Of a stretch of 64,000 nt of DNA, positions 12,440-22,645 are shown in pieces (position 1 is the stretch's first letter; every line of letters begins with the position of its first letter). Where the stretch lies: NCBI RefSeq assembly GCF_010093535.1, contig NW_022985170.1, positions 476,016 to 540,015 of the forward strand. Direction: 5' to 3'. The translations under genes and the position numbers were made by a program. Origin of the DNA: Lindgomyces ingoldianus (taxonomy: Eukaryota > Ascomycota > Dothideomycetes > Pleosporales > Lindgomycetaceae). The notes beneath the pieces were generated by a model, which did no database searches, had not been told where the DNA came from, and saw nothing but the letters and a program-made list of their open reading frames with translations.

Positions 12440-12600
12440 TTCTTCGATATCATTCGCTTCGACATCAATCACTTCGGTATCAATCTTCGACATCAATCAC
12501 TTCGACATCAATCTTCGACATCAATCACTCCGACATCATCTTCGGCATCATCTTCGACATCATCTTCGACATCATTCTTTAACATCATCGCCTTCAACAT
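12440..12600 (+). repeat. 12-nt tandem repeat array (TTCGACATCAAT/C)
   Basis: The unit TTCGACATCA plus two variable bases is repeated about a dozen times with small deviations (TTCGGTATCAAT, TCCGACATCATC, TTCGGCATCATC). It is in frame with itself, so every frame is open across it; this explains the open frames that cross it without their being genes. Confidence 0.85.
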
Positions 12601-12684
12601 TCTACCTTCGAAAAGACAGAGTTTATGTTAGTGTTGGCGCCGGGGTTCTCTGAACGCAAACTCCCACTTGGCAACTGGGACTTC

Positions 12685-12712
12685 TCAGGTCATGGTCTCT
12701 GCTGTGACCTGA
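12685..12712. repeat. short perfect hairpin
   Basis: TCAGGTCA (12685-12692) and TGACCTGA (12705-12712) are perfect inverted copies around a 12-nt loop. It lies in intergenic DNA just after the tandem repeat. Role unknown; it may be chance. Confidence 0.4.
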
Positions 12713-13685
12713 GGGAATTTTTGACACTTTTCACTTTCACAAAATGATTTGTCGCCTCGACCCAGCACTACCTTGGGGCCGACATTGATTTTTCACTGCT
12801 TATATATTTTTTTTCATTAATTCGCATAGCTTGCTGTGCGGTTGAGGAAGAAATCGATTTGGTGTTATGGCTGCATATCATGCTCTGCTCTTTATATCAC
12901 GTCTTTGGTTAGCATCCTAGAGTTAACATACTTGAAGATATTATGGATTGCTCTGGATTCCAAGGGCACTGAAGTGAAAAGAAAGTTCTTTGCCCAATCC
13001 TCGATCTTGGGGGATCGCCCCAAGTATGTAATCCTTCGTCTGTGAGGCTGAGCTCTCCAAATTCCGCATAATCCCCACCGTCTCCTGCAGGCAATAAAAG
13101 TACATCACTGCCTCAAAAAAATCTACAGGACAGCTTCATTCGTCGACGCTACTACAAGAATATGGACTAGCTGGGAGGGCAATGTTGTACACGATGCTCG
13201 ATTGGCAAAGCCATGGCCAGCTACAATGAGCAACTGTTAGACATTGAGTATGTCTAGCTTTAGTCTCCGCCAAACAAGCTGGAAAGCAATTGAAAACGCT
13301 GGTGTTATGTAGGCTGAAAGTGTCTGACCTGCGTCGCCCACACTTCTTCTCACGCTTCACGTCCTCGACAATGATATCGACTCTGTTTAGCGAATCTCGT
13401 ATCACCGTAATTCCGCCAAAGGATCCTGGTAATCCTTCTTTTAATTTAGTAGAAGGCACGTCTTTTGGCGAGAGGTGTGTACATGCATGGAAAGGAAGTG
13501 TTATGGTTGTACGAAGGATCGCGTCCCTTGCGGATGGGTCCGAAACAAGTGTTTCGAAACACAGCCAAGGGCCGAGACGCAAGGCAGGAGTGAGGAGAGA
13601 CGACGAATGGCAGTGTTCAAGTGAGGGAGGTCCGGAAAGTGGAAGTCCCTCCGTCTATTCAGGCGTCGAGGAAGACAGCGAGAAG
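12713..13685. other. intergenic region upstream of the secreted-protein gene
   Basis: Overlapping open frames occur on both strands (13136-13582 minus, 13290-13757 plus). Neither shows a domain, a signal peptide or a convincing composition, and they overlap each other on opposite strands, so at most one could be real. No call is made. Confidence 0.3.
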
Positions 13686-13691
13686 TATAAG
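13686..13691 (+). promoter_or_regulatory. candidate TATA element of the small secreted-protein gene
   Basis: TATAAG 104 nt upstream of the start at 13795, followed by C/T-rich sequence ending in CCCATCAACAACT before the ATG. This is a typical layout for a fungal gene start. Confidence 0.35.
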
Positions 13692-13794
13692 TTCGAAGGA
13701 GTCCTCCCACCACACTGGCAATGGAAGCTTACCTGGGCACCATTCCAATCAACTTGACCCATCTCAGCTCCGTTTACCTCGCCCATCAACAACT

Positions 13795-14351
13795 ATGAAA
13801 TTTATAATCTCAGCCTTCTTCCTCAGCGCCGCCCTTTCCGTCAAGGCAGCACCTTCTCCAATCCCAGTAGACACATTCTCCCCAGATACAGCCGCTACGT
13901 TCGCCAGCCCGCAGCCCGTAACACCACATGCGGACTGCTGCATCTCTACGACCGATCTCTCCTCCTGGCCCGACACCTCCCATGCTCCTTCCAACAATGG
14001 CACAAATCCCTGGCTACGGTTTCGCACCGCCTTCTCGACTTCCAATATCGAACCAAGCACATATTGCAAGTATCTAGGTAATCTCGGCTCCCTCTCCAAC
14101 TTCTCCTTCTCTGCGTAACAGTCTCTGAGCAGACTCGTTGTGTTCGCTCGCGGGACTAACACAGTGTTTGATTAGATGACGGATTTTGCGGAATCGATAT
14201 CGAATGCTACTACAACGCTGAAGTGGGGAGTTGGGTCGTTGATCAGACGTATCTCCAGACGGTTTCGAATGATACGCTGTATGATTCTTGCCAGAAGACG
14301 CTTACGAGGTGGTGGAAAGATGCGACGGGCTGCAAATGGGAGGGGCATTGA
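13795..14351 (+). CDS. small secreted cysteine-containing protein (effector-like candidate)
   Basis: Exon 1 is 13795-14077 and exon 2 is 14176-14351; the 98-nt intron splits an Asp codon (G|AT). The product is 152 residues. The N-terminus MKFIISAFFLSAALSVKAAP is a textbook signal peptide, cleaved near residue 19. The mature part is short and has seven cysteines: a CC pair (about residue 43), then one each in TYCKYL, FCGIDI, IECYYN, DSCQKT and TGCKWE. The last exon also holds a RWWKDATGCKWEGH tail. I do not recognise a family. Small size, secretion and cysteines are typical of apoplastic or surface proteins of fungi; an effector role is inference only. The gene stands alone in a sparse region. 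The open frame continues past the donor to a stop at 14116-14118, which would give a shorter unspliced product. Confidence 0.68.
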
Positions 14352-14836
14352 ATGCATGGGGGGTGGGGAGAGAGAGGTTGTTGAGCTGGCTTGGTGTGAG
14401 CGGAGGTTGAATGTAAGTTAAACAACAATAGCTTCTTTCTGTTCTCTATCCTGGCTTAATTCAGTTAGCTATTCAAACTATCTGTACTTTTCCTCTCTAG
14501 ATTTGCTTTGACTAGTCACCTTGTATTATCATGTAATACTGCATTCAATTAGCTTGTTGGTTATTGTCAAGCTATTAGGGGGTATCTACATATCTACATC
14601 GAGAATGCGGATGTTCTTACTCCAACGAAACAATCCCCAAGCTGCTTTGAAGTTCCCGGAGAACTTCATCTTCACAATTGTAACACTAATTACTCAAAAC
14701 ATAATGTGAATCAATGATGGACGTGCGAATTGGATGCAAACATCCCAAGAATTGCCCTTCCTTCTTGAACTTGAAGCCACCAGCCATCTCCCCATAACCT
14801 TTCTCTCTACACCTCACATTCCCTACTTCTGCTCAA
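14352..14836. other. convergent intergenic region
   Basis: The 3' flanks of the secreted-protein gene and of the opposing membrane-protein gene. Nothing else is recognisable. Confidence 0.35.
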
Positions 14837-16719
14837 TCACCCATTCCTATACGGCTGCGGATACTGCATGTTCGGGCTATACACGTTCGCGGGAACTTCC
14901 TGTGGGGGCGCCGGACCCTGCATCTCATACCGCTGCATCTGCTGAGGACTTCCCGCGCCTGGGCTCTGGCCTCCCGGACTCGGTGGCCTCGGATAATGAT
15001 ACGCCATGGGCACTGGCGCAGGCATGGGCGTAGCGCTCATCTCATAGCCCTGTGGCGGTGGACTCTGGCTCGGATAATTCTGCGGGACACTCTGATTTGG
15101 ATAGCTGTACATCGGTGCTGGACTCGGCGCACCGCTGCCATACACAGGAATGATATCTGAGTAGCGGCCTTGACTTGATGGGGGAGGAGGCGAGGACGGA
15201 GCTTGTGAGTTTGGAGGCGGAGGTCCGTACGCGCCCGCCATTTGCATGGAGTACTTGTTGTCCGGTGGGTGCTGACCTGGCCCGGCGGCAGTGGCTGCGG
15301 TAACGGCTTGGTTGATCATTTCGGTGACTTCCTTCTTTTTGTTCTTGCGTCTCCGTGCGAGGAAGAAGCCTAGGATGATGCAGATGACGAGGGAGCCACC
15401 TGCTGTACCCGCTCCAATGCCTGCTTTGGCGCCTGTGCTTAGGCCTTTATTTCCACCACCACCACCGCCGCCGTTGTTGCCTCCTCCTCCAGCGGGACCA
15501 GTAGTTTCAGCAGGTTGCGCGGGTGCGGATTCTCCGGGTTTGAGCGTAAGTGTGGTTGTTGAGTGGACAGTGGTTTTGGCATTAAGAGCAGAAGTCCTGG
15601 TACTGACTGTCGTTGAAGTCTTGGTGCTTGTTTGGGTGTAAAATATCTGAGATGTAATTTCCACAGAACTCGTGACATAAACCGTCGAGGTATAGTATCG
15701 TGTTGACGTATCAGTCCTCATTTGACGGGGCTGGAGGAGTCCACGCATATGCAATTTGGCCGCCGGGGTAACTTCAGGCATGAGCGGCTTCTGGTGCTTC
15801 TCGGCAGCAGGAGAAGCGGAAGACAAAGTAACGCCTGTAGCGGTTGCAATTGGAGTTGAATGGCATGGGGGGTGTGCTGTTGGTCCCCATCGAGCCTTAT
15901 TCGCTGCTCTGGTGATGGTCACTGTATCCCATTCTGTTGCGGTGTCTACGTCAGAACGAGTGACGACCTCGACGCTGGTGGAGACTATGGTTGTCCATTC
16001 CGTTGAAGCGGGGATGCTTGTGGTAAACGTTTCGTACTTGGTCGTGTATGAGGTGGTGTAATAAGTGCTCGTGATATATGTGCTGAGACAAGTAAGTACG
16101 GTGGAATTGCGCCGTAGTTATTAAGAGTAAAAACAAGATATAGAGCTCACATCCGATATGTGCACTTTCCCAATGTGCCCGTGCCTGGTCCACACCCATC
16201 TTAAGACAGAGTTAGCAACATATCTCAAATGAAGAAGATATTGATACGAGGAATAATATGTCTTTAGTTGCTTGAAGAACCACCTAAGCGTTTTCTTGCA
16301 CCCACTTTTGAACGAAACTTGGAATTGGACTTACCCGTCGCTGGGCAGCACCACCCATCCTGAGCATTATTTGGATCAGTGCAGCAAATATCCCCAGTTG
16401 TTACACATGTCCTGGGATCTCCGCTTCTAGTGAAAGTACACCCTGCACGCTTGAAAATATTCGCATATGCAAAGGCATTCGTGTTGACTTTCTGCGGACC
16501 TTCTTTCCTCGAATCCTCCATACCAAAATCTAGGAGACGCTCAGTCGAAGATACGGTCGCATTTCCCAACCCAAGCTGTTCGGGCGCAAGGCTGAGAATA
16601 TCCTGGGGTTCCGGAAAATCGCGATCCAAGACTTCGGCGCCGGTGCCAGCAATGGCATCAACAAATGATGCTACCAGGAGGGTGAATACTAGCAAACCCA
16701 TGGGATAAGCCACCACCAT
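14837..16719 (-). CDS. Mid2/Wsc-like cell-surface sensor with cysteine-rich head
   Basis: Exons are 16719-16335, 16199-16151 and 16082-14837, introns 135 and 68 nt, all in phase; 559 residues. The order is: hydrophobic N-terminus (MVVAYPMGLLVFTLLVASFV), a cysteine-rich segment (about residues 92-145: CTFTRSGDPRTC, GDICC, DGWCCPATG, DGCGPGTGTLGKC), a Ser/Thr-rich stalk with repeated ITYITSTYYTTS- and TSVEVVT-like runs, a glycine run (GGGGNNGGGGGGGN), one membrane segment (AGIGAGTAGGSLVICIILGFFLA) with RRRKNKKK stop-transfer, and a Pro/Tyr/Gln-rich cytosolic tail. This architecture fits fungal cell-wall stress sensors that are O-mannosylated and signal to the cell-integrity pathway. The family is inferred from architecture only; the cysteine pattern is not a classical WSC domain. 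Confidence 0.65.
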
Positions 16720-18662
16720 GGTGAACGCGTGAATGCAGGAATAAAGTTGACGAGCAATTCCCTCAGCCTTACTGCCGCCTGCGGGTGAGAGGGTGTGGTT
16801 TACATAGTTCTCCAGCGAGGACCCAATTCTCGTATTCGCAGAAGAGCTATCCCCCTGCCTCCAGCGAATTTATCAAAAATCCCAAATGTGGTTAGCCAGC
16901 CAAGATGGGGCTGAGAGGTTGAGTTCTCACTGGACACTACCAGCATCGCGGAACAATCGCGTGAGGGTGTGCATCGTGGCGTGCATATCTTGCACAGAGG
17001 AAGAAGAGCCAAGAAGGGCAGTGCGCGCGTTGTTCGTGAATCGTGTTGGACCCTTGGCACCGGTGAGGTGACCTTTTTTAAGACATCGCTGCTTTTGTGT
17101 TGCTTAGTCTGCAGCAGTAAAATCAAGAGATACGGAAAGATGGTCCAGAATCACTTCGTTTCTAGCACAGCGGTTGTCGACTTTAACATATTGGCCTAGA
17201 CCAGCGGTGCCGAGAATTCCAGGCCCCCCAAACATCTGTGCTAGGAATCCGATTTCGGTCATCAATTGTCCAGGGTACCAAGGCTGTTACTCTCATAACC
17301 TCGATGTTATCGGTAGAGCAGCTGATTCTTGGGTTATTCGCGCCGCGATTGCGATATCGTCGTGTTCTTCCTTTGGGCGAAATATAGTTTGGACGCAGAA
17401 CGTGTTGAGGGAGCATCATCAAAATGCCTACGGATAGGATCATTGCAAGGCTGCCGACATTGAAATTGTTATGTACCGCATTTCCTTAGTTCCCAGTCGT
17501 TCACTGACGTCGGTAGAACTGTTAGGGCCATAAGACGTTGAGGCTTAAAGACTCAGTAGAAAGCCGTAGATAGCTGCCTAAAGTTCAGTACCTCAGATTC
17601 CTACGGATTAGTGCTTTGGACCCAGAGGAGCAGTTAAGTGTTCCCTATGCTCGCTAAAGAGCTTGTCTCGAGCAAGAAGGGTTCTCTTATCTAGGATAAA
17701 AATGCTAGCCCTGATGGTGATCAAGAATGGGCTTTTTCTACTCAATTCAGCTCGAGAATAAAATTGGGTTCGGTGTGGTTCACGTGAAGCCCGTCGAACA
17801 CGCTGCACTAGGTCACGCTCCAAATCTGGTACCAATTCGTACAACCTCAGACTGAAGATGCTCGATCAGACAAGTGGAATCCAGAGTTATGCACTTTGGT
17901 GTAGGGGAGGTTGGATTACCTTCAATCCGCAATGATTTACATTTGAAACCGCGAGTGAGCGTCTTGGTTTGAGTAAATGAGGTTGGTAGGCAGACTAATT
18001 AGATATTAGCATATACAAATGCGCCGCTAAGTGAGATTTGCGTCCACTCGCAAGTAACTCTCACTTGATGTCTATACGCATTGGAGCTATGATGGGGGTG
18101 TCTAATCAATAACTACTGGGAGTAAGCATTAGAGATTAGATTCTCCATGCCAACACCTCTATTACCATGGGGTCGAAGGTTCAATTGTCCCTTGGATGGT
18201 CCAGGCCGATGGAATTGCCACGAACGCATCATGTCAGCGGTAGATTAGTGGAGCATGTACTAAGACTTTCCCTAGATTCCTTAAATAGCATGATGAAGAA
18301 CTCGGTTAAGATGTTGATAGATTGATTTGGTTCAAGGTGCCAACCTCTTCTCCCCAGTGGTGTACGATCCACCAGTGCTGTAATATGGCTTCTTAACTCT
18401 TGCGGCATACCCGTGTTGGAGCCAGTATGCTCACGTTTCGACGTTAATGGTGGCCATTCCACGGCATGCCCTCCCGCTGCATGGATGCGCAGGGCTTGCC
18501 TCGGCATTCATCGTGTGAGACATATTTCGACCCCGACACATCTCCCAGGTTCACTTCTTGCCCTCAACCCGATACGATAGGCTCATGCTTAGAGAACATC
18601 GTACAGGAAACACTTGTGACTCCAAATAGGGGTTTCCAAAAAGCCCCCCAACGACCCTATAT
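16720..18662. other. intergenic region without a supported gene
   Basis: About 1.9 kb. Short open frames on both strands (for example 16800-17126 minus, 18229-18507 minus) show no features. No tRNA could be folded by eye. Confidence 0.35.
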
Positions 18663-19830
18663 TTACGGTCCTGCCATACCCTTGGGCTCATACCAAACCT
18701 CCATCATGTCCAACCACTCAAGCGCAAATGCAGTCACAATCTTCGCCCAATCCCTCACTGTCGGCATGTCCAGATGCTCCCCATCATCATCCATAGTATG
18801 CCAAACCGCCGGAAACGGGGAAGGGATAACATGAAGAACGGGTACACCCCGGGCCATAAAAGGCAGATGATCATCAGATATCGTTCCAGAATACATGGCT
18901 CTGTTGGTATCGGGCAGGAACGCAGACTTAGGTTTAGATTCGAGGAGGTTGAGTTTACGCATGCGGTCTTCGATGTTGGCCATGTTGCTGTAGGCCCAGT
19001 GGGTGGTGAGGAAATAGGAGGGGATTTTGGGGTTGGCTGAGCCAAGGAGGTCGAGGAGGACGAAAATGCTAATCTGCCGGTTGGGGTTGCGGTACTTGGA
19101 CATTGCGGGGTTGAAAGATGATTCCCAACTCTCTGCGAGTGCTCTGGGAGTAAGGTCAGTACGTATTTGCAGCAGGGGTTTCGGGAATTGATTACCTTGC
19201 CCCATATAGCGAATCGGTGTCAGTCCATGATACAAACGCCTCCTCCCCATCAAGGAGCAATATCTGCACGCCCATGTCCATCTCAACGCTGCCTCCCTCA
19301 CCCAGCTCAGCCATCTCGTCATGCATCTGCGTGACATATTTATCAATACTCCTTGCGACATGCATCAGAATTGCACAAGGCACCGCGCTGTCTGTAGCCC
19401 CAAGAAACCCTTCTGGGCGATATTTACTGTCATAGTGTGCCACTAATGTTAATAGATTCGATCCCCCCGGCTTCACCCAAGGTGGCTCTCTCTTAAACAC
19501 CAAATTCCCAAACGGAAGCTCTACGTTGCCCGTTGCGGGTGTCGTTGCAGTCGAGTTGTGCCATTCAATCGTCCATTTCGGGAGTTCTCTTTGGAAGAAC
19601 TCAACAAAGTGATGTTGGACCTTCAATTGGCCGGGTGTGCCTGGGACGCGAGGAATCAAGATAGGCGCAAGCAGCGTCCCATTTTCGATGTCTAAGTCCG
19701 CACCAGCGTCGGGAATAGCTCGAAGGAAGCTGTCGGAAAGGGGTTTGTAGGCGTGGGCGAGGGCAGCGCTGTAGATCACGGATAGCCATAGCATCGTGAA
19801 AACTTTCGGAAGCTGGAGAGAACCAGTCAT
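18663..19830 (-). CDS. glutaminyl-peptide cyclotransferase-like secreted M28-family protein
   Basis: Exon 1 is 19830-19196 and exon 2 is 19143-18663, with a 52-nt intron; 371 residues. The hydrophobic N-terminus (VFTMLWLSVIYSAALAHA) is a signal peptide. Motifs of the zinc-dependent glutaminyl cyclase/M28 fold are in order: LTLVAHYDSKYRPEGFLGATDSAVP (first metal ligands), QILLLDGEEAFVSWTDTDSLYGAR (acidic ligand and base), and ISDDHLPFMARGVPVLHVIP (late His region). Such enzymes convert N-terminal Gln to pyroglutamate on secreted proteins or act as aminopeptidases. The WTDTDSLYGAR and HDEM patterns favour the cyclase branch. It lies tandem to the MaoC gene with a 374-bp gap. Confidence 0.88.
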
Positions 19831-20204
19831 GGCTTCGACACCTCGAGCCTGTGCATCCAGAACTGCATTGTGTTAACAAGACAAAGTGAGAGTGGTGGAT
19901 TGCCGTGCGTGTCCCCCATCCCCTTGATGTTTCATGATTACAGTCGAAACTCGGAAGGCTGAGGATCAACCACGCTTACGGTTGAAGTAGTAGCAACAAT
20001 TGCCGTCCTCCGTTGGCATGAATTGCTTTAAACCTGATTCTTGCCTGTTGCGACACAGTTCTTGTAACTTCAAATAAAATTTTGAGCCTAGCATGCGATG
20101 CGAAATGCCGCCCCCAATTGAGGCGTTGCCAAGAGGTTGCAGCTGGTTGTTCAGGTGTGTTGTCAGATTGGCTTGCGTTGCTCTATTTAACGTTAAATCC
20201 ACAT
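19831..20204. other. intergenic region between two minus-strand genes
   Basis: Promoter side of the cyclase-like gene and 3' flank of the hydratase gene. A short open frame here (19966-20265 minus) is a shadow. Confidence 0.35.
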
Positions 20205-21273
20205 CTAAAGCTTGCTTTTGACCTCTCCTTGACACCTCACAAGTGCCCTTCCATTCGTCAAACAAGTCTTCCCACCGTCCACTCTGACAATGAACCTGAC
20301 CTCCTCAAACCCATCCTTATCCGCACCGCCCATTTTCCACATCTCAACAATAAGCTTATCGGCAGGCTTGACAGGGCTTGCAAATCTTGCCTGGAATTCC
20401 TTCAGGTTTGCTGGGTTAGAGCCCCCGAGGCACTGCAAGACAGCGTGAGCGGATGTGTTCCAAGAGAAGAGCCCGTGAATGATGGGACCCCCGAAGCCCA
20501 TCTTAATACCCGGTTCGGGCGTAGCGTGGAGTGGATTGTAGTCCCCGTTGAGCCGGTACAGGAGTGCTGACTCGGTGGTTGTTTGTGTGATGTGTGTTGC
20601 GTCCGGCTTGCGGCCTTGGGGTGGAGGGTAGTTGATGGTCTTCGGCCCTGCAAAGGTCCTTAACATACTACTCTGTATTGCTAAGTATCATCCATTGGCT
20701 CACCTTTGGGACCTCCCCATCCTCCCTGCCCAACATAGAACCCACTACCCACAGCTCTCGTATACACCTCCCCAGAGTCCTTGTCCACCAAAGACTGCTC
20801 TGTCTCGACAACGGTTCCCGGCTTTCCCTTGTCATACACGCCGATCACTTTGCTCCTGATCTCGAAGTTTCTGCCATCGGAAGTAACAGGCAGAGGCTTG
20901 AGAAATTGGATCTTGCGCTCACCGTCCAGGACATGCTTTGTGTCGAATTTAGGAACGCCTTCGATGGGAGTGCTGGCCGAACGGGCATAGAAATCGATGA
21001 CTTCCTGGTCAGTGTGTTTGAAGGGGAGGATGATGGGATAGGTAGGAAATGCAGCGAAGTTGGGGTGGAGCTCCTAGAAGACATCAATTGATGCTGTGGA
21101 GAATGCGTACTGTGAGGGGTTTTTGGCGTGGAGTCGGGTGATTTGGCACTGACATAAAGAAAATGTAATTCATCATAACTGCAGCCAATGCTCGCAGCAA
21201 AGAGCAAGAGGTCACGCTTCAGCCATTTAACTGGGAATGTGGGAAACTCGAACCCAGCGCCTGGGCTGCTCAT
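20205..21273 (-). CDS. MaoC-like (R)-specific 2-enoyl-CoA hydratase, peroxisomal
   Basis: Exons are 21273-21154, 21073-20704 and 20647-20205, introns 80 and 56 nt, in phase; 310 residues. It has a double hot-dog layout: an N-terminal half (FPTYPIILPFKHTDQEVIDFYARS ... FEIRSKVIGVYDKGK) and a C-terminal half with the hydratase-2 motif YRLNGDYNPLHATPE followed by GFGGPIIHGLFS; the Asp and His of that motif are the catalytic pair. The protein ends in SKL, a perfect PTS1 signal for peroxisomes. It resembles the hydratase-2 part of the multifunctional beta-oxidation enzyme but stands alone without dehydrogenase or sterol-carrier domains. A role in peroxisomal fatty-acid or side-chain degradation is inferred. 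Confidence 0.9.
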
Positions 21274-22645
21274 TGTCGCTGTTAAGGTTGTGTATAAGAA
21301 GGAATTGCAGATTGAAGAGACCGCCACAAAGGGACATAAGGTCAGTGGACGAATGCAGCTGAACCTAGGCGGCTGTGTACGCAATTATTATTCACCTAAC
21401 GCGGGGCGGCAATCAATGCCTGTAAGCTCTGAAGCTCTGAGCGGAGCTCCAGGATCTTTGCCGAGGTCGAATCGCACACTCATCGTCAGGGCGAACTATC
21501 CTAAAATCGTGCTCGTGAGATATGGGCTGGAATGTTCCTATCCGAAGCCGGATGCAGGTTTCCGTGATGTGAAAATCTAGATATAAGGTACATGCGCTCT
21601 GAACGGATATGGGTTAGTTCAGAATGCTGGTCCCGACCTCGGGACAAGCCTGATGAAGGCAAGTGGAAGTAGATTGAGCGGAGCGGATCTGATATTCAAA
21701 GACACTGGCACTTGCATCTTATGGGCTTAATTGGAATATTTTTATTTTTAAGATGCTAGAGCCAGCCATATGTGCACCGAGATCGTCTGGTGTGAACAGG
21801 AACTTCCATAACAAGATCATGTTGCCGCATTTCATATGTACAAGAGTCAGTCAGCCTCATTAACTCTCCCTTAAGAGATCATGACGGTGCGGGAGTGGAT
21901 GAATATGCTCGAAAACGCATGCACAATGCACGAAAAGAAAACCCAGAAACCGAAACCAGGGAAACATAATGCTTCAATGACCACACCCGCGCAATGCAAG
22001 TACTCTAACCACAGAAAACTCCAAGCATCCCGCGCGATGTGACGTAACACTTGGTGAATGAGGATCCTTGGCAGTGACGGAGGAAGCCAGCCCCATTTGT
22101 GTGATGTGTTTCGCGGTATGGGTGCTGACGTATCGGAAATCGAGGTTCGAGGGAATTGTCGTCGTATGCAATAGCCTGAACTCCAACCCAATAGATGGTC
22201 CCCAATGTCTCCAATTTCGTCCGCCCTAATGGCTTACAGATATCGCCGGCGAAGTCAGATACCCAGCGAAGGCCTCGCGCCTGTTACCAAACATATATCC
22301 ACGGTAAACAACGAATGTACTACTCGGAAAGGTCGTCAGAAGCTTAGGGTTGGAAAGGGGAATCAGCTGAGGAACTGGACAATTTAGAGCCCCGCTTAGC
22401 TGAAAAGGCACCTGCAAGAAAGATACAGGCTCAGGGTATCCAGAAAATGAATCGAAGTAATGCCGACCGTCCTTGAAGTGCCAGGAGCAGAAATATTCTG
22501 ATATGTCGAACAGGTATAACAGCCGTGCCGGAGGAATGGCGAAATCACTTTTTGGGAGCCGAAATATGAGAAATAAAACACACGGGTGCAGAATATAACG
22601 GGATGTTTGAAAGGATGGGCAATCGCGTTAGGTTAGGGATTTCTT
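21274..22645. other. intergenic region
   Basis: The promoter of the hydratase gene and a long 3' flank of the SCH9-like gene. The minus-strand frames at 21871-22214 are open in all three frames but show no family features. Confidence 0.35.

Noticed and set aside
15291..15641. Plus-strand frame of 116 codons rich in Pro and Leu
   Set aside because: A shadow of the glycine/serine-rich part of the opposing membrane-protein gene.
17281..17350. tRNA-like words (GGTAGAGCAGCTGATTCTTGGGTT)
   Set aside because: No acceptor stem or T-arm could be paired around it.
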